Assembly (NCBI GenBank): GCA_046262515.1
Contig: JBHEMP010000115.1
Location: 1 to 21,765, forward strand
DNA from: JAXDLW01 sp046262515
GTDB lineage: Bacteria; Chloroflexota; Dormibacteria; DASZGP01
DNA length: 21,765 nt
Direction of reading: 5' to 3'
Shown here: positions 6,647 through 12,720 of the stretch, piece by piece
How the letters are laid out: each line of letters starts with the position of its first letter
Numbering within the stretch: position 1 is the stretch's first letter
The notes under the pieces: model-generated
Seen by the model: only the letters and a program-made list of their open reading frames with translations
Database searches by the model: none
Told to the model about the DNA's origin: nothing
Program-made: the position numbers and the translations under genes

Positions 6647-7476
6647 TCACCGATTCCGCTTCCGCGCTCACGCCCGCGGTCTGCGCGAAGCTCGACCTTG
6701 AGCTGGTCCAGCTTCGGGTGATGTTCGAGGGGCGCGACCTGCCGGATTGCAGCGTCGACCGCGCGTCACTGTATGCGGCGCTGCGCTCAGGGGTGCCGGT
6801 GACCACGTCGCAGCCTTCGCCGGGTGATTTCGCGCGGGCCTACGACGCGGCGCTGGCGCACGGGATACCTGCGACCTGGTCGATACACGTCGGTTCGGCC
6901 GTCAGCGGAACACTCAACGCGGCGCGTATCGCGGCGGCTGCGACGAAGCTCGACGTCAGGCTGGTGGACACGGGCCTGGCCTCGATGGCAGAGGGGCTGT
7001 GCGTCGTGGCTGCAGTCGCGGCCGTGCGCGCGGCTCCGGGCGCCGATGTCCCGGCTGTCGTCAACGAAGCATCCGCAGCCCAGGAAAACGTTTTCTTCAG
7101 CCTCACGCCTGAGCTCCTCGCGACCTCGGGCCGCGGTGAGGTGGCGGTCGAATCAGCGGGCATGCCCGTCCTTGCGCTCACGGCCGGGGCCGGTGTCGCG
7201 GAGGTGGGGCGCGCCCGGGACCTGGATGAAGCCATAGATACGATCGCGCGGCGCGTGAAATCCTCCCGTTCGCTGGGGGTGGTCGCGGTAGGAGGAGGAG
7301 GCACACCCGAGGCGACGGAAGAACTCTGTCGCCGGGTGGTCGCGCTCCGGGGTGAGCGAAGGGTGGTTCGCTACGAAGTCCCCGCAAGCATCGCGGCACA
7401 CACGGGCCCCACGCTCGGGGTGATCATTTCCTCCGTCGACCTGCCGGTCTGGGCAATCGACGCCCTGCGCGGCTGA
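6631..7476 (+). CDS. DegV family fatty-acid-binding protein (FakB-like), divergent
   Basis: DegV/FakB proteins bind a fatty acid and present it to the kinase FakA, giving acyl-phosphate for PlsX/PlsY. This protein has the family's N-terminal AIVTDSAS, the TTSQPSPGDF loop (58-67), an SGTL motif in the fatty-acid pocket (SIHVGSAVSGTL, 84-95) and the C-terminal IAAHTGPTLGV with the conserved His257. The central 'LkxGGRI' segment that is canonical in the second DegV of this window is replaced by ELLATSGRGEVAVE, and the following region is reduced. At 281 aa the overall length is normal. GTG 6631 is chosen because the family N-terminus follows immediately; it overlaps plsY by 16 bases, so coupling is likely. 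No FakA kinase gene is in the window. Confidence 0.87.
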   Translation: MASAIVTDSASALTPAVCAKLDLELVQLRVMFEGRDLPDCSVDRASLYAALRSGVPVTTSQPSPGDFARAYDAALAHGIPATWSIHVGSAVSGTLNAARIAAAATKLDVRLVDTGLASMAEGLCVVAAVAAVRAAPGADVPAVVNEASAAQENVFFSLTPELLATSGRGEVAVESAGMPVLALTAGAGVAEVGRARDLDEAIDTIARRVKSSRSLGVVAVGGGGTPEATEELCRRVVALRGERRVVRYEVPASIAAHTGPTLGVIISSVDLPVWAIDALRG

Positions 7477-7482
7477 CCGCCC

Positions 7483-7488
7483 TACAAT
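7483..7488 (+). promoter_or_regulatory. -10-like element upstream of the solute-binding lipoprotein
   Basis: TACAAT (5/6 to consensus) lies just after the DegV stop and about 20 bases before the Shine-Dalgarno GGAGGG (7507-7512). It suggests that the lipoprotein has its own promoter. A -35 at normal spacing is not convincing. Confidence 0.4.
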
Positions 7489-7515
7489 CAGCCCGCAGTC
7501 CAGCACGGAGGGTAT

Positions 7516-8424
7516 TTGTTGGTTAAGCGACCACTGATGGCGCTCGCCGTCGGCGCCACGCTCGTCGCCGCCGGGTGCGGCGGAGGCGCCGACTCCGGTT
7601 CCGGCTCCAGCACCGCAGTTTGCCCGGTGGATGCGGCGGCCCCCGCGCACAGGACGGCTCCGCCACCAAGAAGCTCCCTGCTCACGGCAGGGACGCTGAC
7701 CTTTGGTTCGGATATTTCCTACCCGCCTCAGGAGTTCCACCCCGATGGCTGCGGAGCCAGGACGGTTGATGGCTTCGACATCGACGTTGCCAGGGCCCTG
7801 GCTGCACGCATGGGCCTCAAGTTCGCCGTCGTGGACACGAAGCTCGACGCAATCATCCCCGCCCTCCAGGCGAAGAAATTCGACGCGGTGGTCTCGGCGG
7901 TCACCATCAATGACGAGCGCAAGAAGGTCGTCAACATGGTGCCCTATTTCGTTGCGGGTGAGTCCTTCGTGGTGACCTCGGGCTCCAGCAGGAACCCCCT
8001 GGAAATCAAGGATCTCTGCGGCCTGAAGGTCGCCGTCGAGAAAGGAACTGTCGAGGAGAGCGATGCCGCTGATGCCAACGACGCGACCAGGAATGGCCCG
8101 TGCGCCGGAAAGCCGATCCAGTTCAAGGACTTCTCTTTCGACAAGGACACCGAGGCGCTGGTGGCGCTGAAAAAGGGCACCGTCGACGTGCACTTCACGG
8201 ACTCGCCGGTGGCCGGGTACGAGGTGCTCATGAAGAGCGGCTATCGCATCAGCAACAAGGCGCCGCTGAACTCCGCCCCCGAGGGCATCGCCAGCCGCAA
8301 GGATGACGATGCGATGACCACCGCACTGACTGCCGCCTTTGCCGCAATCAGGAGCGACGGCAGCTACAAAAAGTTGTTGGACAAGTGGCGGGTCGCGGAC
8401 GGGGACATCGCCAGGGCGCCGTAA
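7516..8424 (+). CDS. Amino-acid-type ABC transporter solute-binding lipoprotein (orphan)
   Basis: Family 3 solute-binding proteins capture amino acids or similar small molecules outside the cell for an ABC importer. The protein is 302 aa. A short basic N-terminus and hydrophobic stretch end in LVAAGC, a lipobox with Cys21 as lipidation site, followed by a Gly/Ser linker. The mature domain begins near GTLTFGSDISYPPQEF, with GFDIDVARALAARMGLKF, IIPALQAKKFDAVVSAVTI and ALKKGTVDVHFTDSPVAGY typical of SBP_bac_3. TTG 7516 or the adjacent TTG 7519 is the start; GGAGGG lies four to seven bases before. No permease or ATPase gene is next to it, so the partner transporter must be elsewhere, or the protein serves as a sensor. 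It follows the DegV gene by 39 bases. Confidence 0.9.
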   Translation: MLVKRPLMALAVGATLVAAGCGGGADSGSGSSTAVCPVDAAAPAHRTAPPPRSSLLTAGTLTFGSDISYPPQEFHPDGCGARTVDGFDIDVARALAARMGLKFAVVDTKLDAIIPALQAKKFDAVVSAVTINDERKKVVNMVPYFVAGESFVVTSGSSRNPLEIKDLCGLKVAVEKGTVEESDAADANDATRNGPCAGKPIQFKDFSFDKDTEALVALKKGTVDVHFTDSPVAGYEVLMKSGYRISNKAPLNSAPEGIASRKDDDAMTTALTAAFAAIRSDGSYKKLLDKWRVADGDIARAP

Positions 8425-8430
8425 GCCGGG

Positions 8431-8832
8431 TCAGGCCGCAGCGGGAGGACGCCGTGTGATGAGCCCGCGCGCGCCGGCGACACCCAGGGCGGCCGCCGAC
8501 AGAGACAGGGCCCCGAGGCTGATGTAGGAGAGTGCGTCGAGCCCGAGGGGCAGGTAGGAGTCGCTGTACGGGCCCCACGGAGGCAGCAGGTGGACGGCCA
8601 GCACGCCAATGGCCACGGTCGACCCAAGCGCCAGGGCCAGCGGTGGGGTGAGACGGCTGTGACGGATTGCCAGCACCAGCACCAGGATCGCGAGCACAAG
8701 GCTGATCGTCCCCGGCGTGGTCACGCCAGGACCGAGGGGGCGGCCCTGGCGGACGTGGTCGGCGAAATGGAGCAGGTCGATTGCGACGAAAACAGCGGCA
8801 AACAACGGCAGCGCGGACTTCATCCGGGTCAT
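8431..8832 (-). CDS. Small four-helix membrane protein, unknown function
   Basis: This 133-aa integral membrane protein has hydrophobic segments at about residues 6-23, 41-56, 62-83 and 100-122. A polar stretch, LLHFADHVRQGRPLGPG, lies after the first helix and may sit at the membrane surface; it holds two His and an Asp. I do not recognise a named family. ATG 8832 is preferred over the longer frame to 8868 because the upstream residues are polar and cysteine/arginine-rich. There is no Shine-Dalgarno, but TATCTT ends five bases before the ATG, again compatible with a leaderless message. The gene converges on the lipoprotein gene with only six bases between stops and diverges from the second DegV gene. 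Confidence 0.8.
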   Translation of the reverse strand: MTRMKSALPLFAAVFVAIDLLHFADHVRQGRPLGPGVTTPGTISLVLAILVLVLAIRHSRLTPPLALALGSTVAIGVLAVHLLPPWGPYSDSYLPLGLDALSYISLGALSLSAAALGVAGARGLITRRPPAAA

Positions 8833-8837
8833 GACTG

Positions 8838-8843
8838 AAGATA
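8838..8843 (-). promoter_or_regulatory. -10-like hexamer for the 8431-8832 gene
   Basis: On the minus strand TATCTT ends five bases before ATG 8832 and matches TATAAT at 4/6. No Shine-Dalgarno lies between it and the start. Confidence 0.35.
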
Positions 8844-8891
8844 CGCCGCGTCGGCGGCAGGAGATCACCGTGTGATCGCGATCGCCTGCGC

Positions 8892-8900
8892 TGCCATACT
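8892..8900 (+). promoter_or_regulatory. Extended -10 promoter giving a leaderless ATG start (second DegV)
   Basis: TG-C-CATACT reads as an extended -10 element. It ends six bases before ATG 8907, so A8907 would be at or near +1. No Shine-Dalgarno is present between the element and the start. Confidence 0.5.
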
Positions 8901-8906
8901 CCCCGC

Positions 8907-9764
8907 ATGAGCAACAGCAAGAACGGCAAGACCCTCCTGGTCACCGACTCCGGCTGCGACCTCTCCCAGGAGTGGCTGGACGAACACGGCGTTGTCCTGG
9001 TGCCGCTCGCGGTGAGCTTCGGCCTCGAGACGTTCACCGACCGCATGGACATCGACAACCAGCGGTTCTTCCAGAAGATGGCCGCGACGGACCGGCCTCC
9101 GACAACATCGCAGCCGTCGCCAGGCGCCTTCGTCGAGGTCTTCGACCGGGCGGCGGATGAGGGCAGGGACGTCCTCTGCCTGACCATGTCCGCCCGCATG
9201 AGCGGCACCAACGGGTCGGCCGTCACCGCAGCCGGGATGACCAGGGCGGACGTCGTGGTCCAGGACACTGAGGCGATGTCCGCCCTCCTGGCCGACCAGG
9301 TGATGTCTGCGGCGGCGGTGCTGGAGGCGGGTGGATCCCGTGACGACGCCGCCGACGAGGCCGAGCGCGTGATGAACCACCAGGAGCTGCTTTTTACCGT
9401 GCCCAACCTTGACGCCCTCAAGGCCGGCGGGCGTATCGGGCCTGCGGCCGCGATGCTTGGCGGCCTGCTGCAGATCCGACCCATCCTCACCATGCGCGAG
9501 GGTGAGGTCGCGGTTCACAGCCGCGTTCGTACCAGCATCAAGGCCCGGGAAGCCATCATCCAGCGCCTCCACGAGAAGACCGAGGCGGCGGGTAAGAAGG
9601 CGCGGGTGTTCGTGGCCGCGGCCAACGACCGCGAGATGGTTGATGAGTTCGCGGAGCGGGTCAAACCGTACGCCGACGGCGAGATTACCCGGCTGGAAAT
9701 CGGCCCCGTGATCGCCGCGCATACCGGCCCTGGCACCGGTGGAGTGTCCTACCGCATCAGTTGA
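8907..9764 (+). CDS. DegV family fatty-acid-binding protein (FakB), canonical
   Basis: This 285-aa protein has the full set of DegV/FakB signatures: LLVTDSGCDLS at the N-terminus, TTSQPSPGAF (66-75), the pocket motif SARMSGTNGSA (95-105), NLDALKAGGRIG (167-178) and C-terminal IGPVIAAHTGPGTGG with His272. The family binds a single fatty acid between its two domains and hands it to the kinase FakA for phosphorylation in the cytoplasm. It begins at ATG 8907, which is apparently leaderless behind an extended -10 at 8892-8900. It is only 40-45% alike to the first DegV by eye and keeps the GGRI segment that one lacks, so the two probably differ in fatty-acid preference. The downstream GGDEF-EAL gene begins within or just after its end. 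Confidence 0.93.
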   Translation: MSNSKNGKTLLVTDSGCDLSQEWLDEHGVVLVPLAVSFGLETFTDRMDIDNQRFFQKMAATDRPPTTSQPSPGAFVEVFDRAADEGRDVLCLTMSARMSGTNGSAVTAAGMTRADVVVQDTEAMSALLADQVMSAAAVLEAGGSRDDAADEAERVMNHQELLFTVPNLDALKAGGRIGPAAAMLGGLLQIRPILTMREGEVAVHSRVRTSIKAREAIIQRLHEKTEAAGKKARVFVAAANDREMVDEFAERVKPYADGEITRLEIGPVIAAHTGPGTGGVSYRIS

Positions 9765-9768
9765 TGGT

Positions 9769-9774
9769 TACCCT
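9769..9774 (+). promoter_or_regulatory. -10-like hexamer for the GGDEF-EAL gene
   Basis: TACCCT ends exactly six bases before GTG 9781, the same spacing as at 5556 and 8907. The match to TATAAT is only 3/6 and it overlaps the area just after the DegV stop. Confidence 0.3.
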
Positions 9775-9780
9775 CAGCAG

Positions 9781-11580
9781 GTGACCGTCGCGCGACCCGT
9801 TGGCTTTCGCCAGGCAGTGGCAGCGGGAGCCCAGCGCCTGCGGCGCCAGCATCTGCCCTTTGATCCTTATGTGATGTCCGTGGCCGGGGCGGCCCTCTAC
9901 GGTGGCGGCGGCACCCTTGTGCTTCTCACGCTGGCTGTCGAACCGCCGGCGGCGCCCGGCCGCTGGGGAGTCCTCGGAGTCGCGGTGGCGGCCTACCTGG
10001 TTACCGCTTTGCTGGTCCTCGGTCGCACATGGCTACCCGGGGGGGTGTTCCCCTACCTGACGGGCGCGGGCAGCATCCTCATCACCCTGCTGTTGTGGTT
10101 CGACGGCGCGTCGTTCAGCCCCTATGCGCTCCTGTACATATGGGCGGCCCTGTATGGGTTCTACTTTTATTCACCGATCGTCGCGCTGGTGCAGGTCCTG
10201 GTCATCGCCCTGGCATCCGGGGTAGAGCTCTACCTGTCTCATCACAGCGTTCCGCTGACGCGCTGGCTGATGATCGTCGGGACCAGCCTGGTGGCGGGTG
10301 TGGTGATTCAGCAGCTGGTGGTCAGCGTTCGAGCCCTTGCCGACCGCGATGGTCTGACGGGCCTGCCCAACCGTCGCCGTCTCGAGGCCGAACTGGCGCG
10401 GGAGATGGCCCGCGCCAGGCGCGCGCGGTCGGCACTCAGCGTGCTGATGATCGACCTGGACCGCTTCAAGGAGTTCAACGATGAGATGGGGCACCAGCAG
10501 GGGGACCGCCACCTTCGCGAGACAGCCAAACAGTGGAGCGCAGAGCTGCGCGACACCGACCTCCTGGTGCGTTATGGCGGTGAGGAGTTCGCTGTGATTC
10601 TCCCCGACACCAACGGGCAGGAGGCGCGGGTAATCGCCGATCGTCTCCGCGGGGCTACCCCGCATGGGCAGACGGCCTCGGCCGGGGTCGCCACCTGGAG
10701 CCACGGCGAGGACATGGGCGGCCTGCTCAACCGCGCCGACGCGGCCCTGTATGAAGCCAAGGTGGCGGGTCGGGACCGGGTGGCGGTGGCGTCTTCGGTG
10801 GGTTCGCCCTCAATACAGGGCGATACCCAGGGATGGGCCCACCTGGTGCCGGCAGCCCTGGCTTCGCGGAGCGTGCGCTTTGCTCACCAACCGGTGGTCG
10901 AGCTGAGGACCCGGCGCATCGTCGCGTATGAGGGCCTGGCCCGTCCGGGGTCTCCCAGCAGCGACATGAATGTCGAGGGTTTTTTCGCCGCGGCCCAGCG
11001 GTTGGGCCACGGTCGCGACGTGGACTGGATGTGCCGGCGAGCCTGCCTGGAGCAGAGCCGCGCGCTGATCACCGACGAACTCCTGTTCATAAACGTAGGG
11101 GTCCCCGCTCTCCTCAGCCCGCTCCATCCGCCCGACCAGATGCTGTTGCTTCTCCGCAGCACAGGGTGGTCGGCCCAGAGCATCGTCATGGAGATCACAG
11201 AGCGCGACCTCGTCAGCGACCTCGTACGTCTCGAAGACGTGCTGGCGGAGTACCGCGCAGCGGGGTTTCGGTTCGCGGTTGACGACGTTGGAGACGGACA
11301 CTCCACCCTCGAGGTGCTTGCGGCGGCATCACCTGAATACATCAAGGTGGCGCGCCGGCTGACCAATAATGTCGAACATCCCGGCGCACGGGCGGCGGTC
11401 TGCGCTGTGATCGCCTTCGCCGCCAGCCTTGGCGCACAGACGGTCGCGGAGGGCATCGAGACCGAGGAGCAGGCGCAGCGGCTCAGTCAGCTGGGCTGCG
11501 AACTGGGACAGGGGTGGCACCTGGGACGCCCGACCTTCCTTGAGCCGCGCCGGCCCGTGTTCCTTCCCGCCAGTGGCTGA
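9781..11580 (+). CDS. Membrane GGDEF-EAL protein (c-di-GMP synthesis/breakdown)
   Basis: Numbered from GTG 9781, the protein has 599 residues. About six membrane helices (31-185) are followed by a GGDEF domain (about 188-335) with DGLTGLPNRRR, DLDRFKEFND and an active-site GGEEF (266-270); the product-inhibition I-site RDTD (257-260) has the correct five-residue spacing. The EAL domain (about 360-595) keeps Glu384 (as EGL), Asn438, Glu471, Asp501-Asp502, Lys522, Glu557 and Gln577. Loop 6 (DDVGDGHST instead of DDFGTGYSS) and KVA instead of KID are altered. Cyclase activity looks intact; phosphodiesterase activity may be weak or regulatory. An in-frame GTG at 9739 inside degV is an alternative start, but GTG 9781 follows the degV stop and a TACCCT hexamer. 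Confidence 0.93.
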   Translation: MTVARPVGFRQAVAAGAQRLRRQHLPFDPYVMSVAGAALYGGGGTLVLLTLAVEPPAAPGRWGVLGVAVAAYLVTALLVLGRTWLPGGVFPYLTGAGSILITLLLWFDGASFSPYALLYIWAALYGFYFYSPIVALVQVLVIALASGVELYLSHHSVPLTRWLMIVGTSLVAGVVIQQLVVSVRALADRDGLTGLPNRRRLEAELAREMARARRARSALSVLMIDLDRFKEFNDEMGHQQGDRHLRETAKQWSAELRDTDLLVRYGGEEFAVILPDTNGQEARVIADRLRGATPHGQTASAGVATWSHGEDMGGLLNRADAALYEAKVAGRDRVAVASSVGSPSIQGDTQGWAHLVPAALASRSVRFAHQPVVELRTRRIVAYEGLARPGSPSSDMNVEGFFAAAQRLGHGRDVDWMCRRACLEQSRALITDELLFINVGVPALLSPLHPPDQMLLLLRSTGWSAQSIVMEITERDLVSDLVRLEDVLAEYRAAGFRFAVDDVGDGHSTLEVLAAASPEYIKVARRLTNNVEHPGARAAVCAVIAFAASLGAQTVAEGIETEEQAQRLSQLGCELGQGWHLGRPTFLEPRRPVFLPASG

Positions 11581-11601
11581 CCCCGACGTCGAAGGCCGGG
11601 G
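11581..11601. terminator. Weak hairpin between convergent genes
   Basis: CCCCG (11581-11585) pairs with CGGGG (11597-11601) directly after the GGDEF-EAL stop and just before the end of the minus-strand transglycosylase. The stem is only 5 bp with an 11-base loop and no T run, so termination is tentative. Confidence 0.3.
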
Positions 11602-11609
11602 AAGTCAGA

Positions 11610-12587
11610 TTACCGGCAGCCCCACTGGTCGGCCTGGCCGTTGGCGAACATGCCCGCCGCGACCCTGGACTGGTCCGCGGCGTCCCAGATGTCATGACCG
11701 CCGTGGGCATAGAAAGTCCCAGGCATGAACTGGAAGAGCCCCGAGGCCCCGGATCGCGGGTCATATGCCCTCGGGTTAAGGCTTGATTCACACTCCGCGA
11801 CGCGTACCATCTGGTCGCCATTGGCGCCGGCGCGCGCGGCGGCGGCGCGGATGATCCGGATCACCTCCTCCTGGCTGGGCGTGTGCCCGCTGGTGGCAGG
11901 CGGGCGGTTGGCGGCGGCGATCTGGGTATCCAGGGAGTTGATCCTGCTCAGCAGCTCGGTCGAGGACGTCGAGAGGGCGTCAAGCCGCCGCTGGTAGTCG
12001 GCCGCCGTGGCCAGCATCGTCGCGCGCTCGCCGGACAGCGCGGCCTGCAGCGCGTTGAGTTCGGCCTGACGGTGGGTCAGCTCAGCGCTCTGGAGGTTGA
12101 GGGCTGACTCCACCGCCCTCAGGTCCACGACCAGCGCGTGGGCCCGGTCGGTCATGGCCCGGTTGGCCATGACTCGGTTGAGCACCTGGTTGAGATCTGA
12201 GTTGCCGAAGAAGAGCTGGTCCGGGCTCATCTGGGTGCGGGACTTGTACGCCTGGCGGGCGACGGCCGCCAGGGCAGTTCTCTCGGTGGCGATCCGCGCG
12301 CGGGCCTCAGCCACCCTGCCCACCAACTCGTCGTGGCGCGTCCGCAACCTCGAGAGCTGGGCCTGGTTGCCCGCCAGTTGGCGGCGAAGCTCGGCCAACT
12401 GGTCCTGCACCGCGAGCAACTGACGCAAGGCCGCCGCCTGGCTGGAGCTCAGGTGACCGACCTCTGCCTGCAGGGCCGCGCGCTGGCCCGTGAGGGCGGT
12501 CAGGCTGCCGTCGGCGCCGGCAACCGGCGCCGTCACAGCCACCCCCAGGGCAAGCAAACAGATAGAAGCTGCGGTCTTCAGTCGCAG
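11610..12587 (-). CDS. Secreted coiled-coil lytic transglycosylase (probable CTG start)
   Basis: This exported peptidoglycan-lytic protein has a long coiled coil followed by a C-terminal transglycosylase-like domain. Starting at CTG 12587, residues 1-25 form a normal signal peptide (MRLKTAASICLLALGVAVTA then PVAGA). About 30-225 is heptad-rich helix, as in CwlO/RipC/PcsB-type cell-division hydrolases. The catalytic domain (about 240-325) has RVAECESSLNP with the probable catalytic Glu267, ASGLFQFMPGTF and C-terminal DQWGC. The two cysteines (266, 324) may form the disulfide common in Rpf-like folds. No in-frame ATG, GTG or TTG exists between the upstream stop at 12672-12674 and TTG 12557, which would remove the basic end of the signal peptide. 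GAGGT lies seven bases before the CTG. It lies downstream of WS/DGAT on the same strand. Confidence 0.88.
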   Translation of the reverse strand: MRLKTAASICLLALGVAVTAPVAGADGSLTALTGQRAALQAEVGHLSSSQAAALRQLLAVQDQLAELRRQLAGNQAQLSRLRTRHDELVGRVAEARARIATERTALAAVARQAYKSRTQMSPDQLFFGNSDLNQVLNRVMANRAMTDRAHALVVDLRAVESALNLQSAELTHRQAELNALQAALSGERATMLATAADYQRRLDALSTSSTELLSRINSLDTQIAAANRPPATSGHTPSQEEVIRIIRAAAARAGANGDQMVRVAECESSLNPRAYDPRSGASGLFQFMPGTFYAHGGHDIWDAADQSRVAAGMFANGQADQWGCR

Positions 12588-12638
12588 GGTATGGACCTCG
12601 TTTGAAGTGGTTTCGCGCCCCGTGATCCCATTCCCAAG

Positions 12639-12652
12639 GCCGCCACGGCGGC
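12639..12652 (-). other. Small GC hairpin in the transglycosylase leader
   Basis: GCCGCC and GGCGGC flank two bases, making a compact palindrome about 50 bases upstream of the presumed CTG start. I looked for the c-di-AMP (ydaO) riboswitch that often precedes such genes but could not match its conserved blocks, so the leader's role is open. Confidence 0.25.
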
Positions 12653-12720
12653 GAGGAGCGCTGACCTGATCCTACCTCCCGGCCCCCGAGCAGGCATGTC
12701 GCGCCGGTGTGGGGTTGGGT

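Noticed and set aside
7153..8193. 346-aa open frame on the minus strand
   Set aside because: It is antisense to the divergent degV and the solute-binding lipoprotein, both of which show clear family motifs in the plus frame.
12588..12720. ydaO-type c-di-AMP riboswitch before the transglycosylase
   Set aside because: Such riboswitches often precede cell-wall hydrolase genes in Actinobacteria, but the conserved blocks could not be matched in this leader. A covariance-model search (Rfam ydaO-yuaA) would decide; a hit would reverse this.
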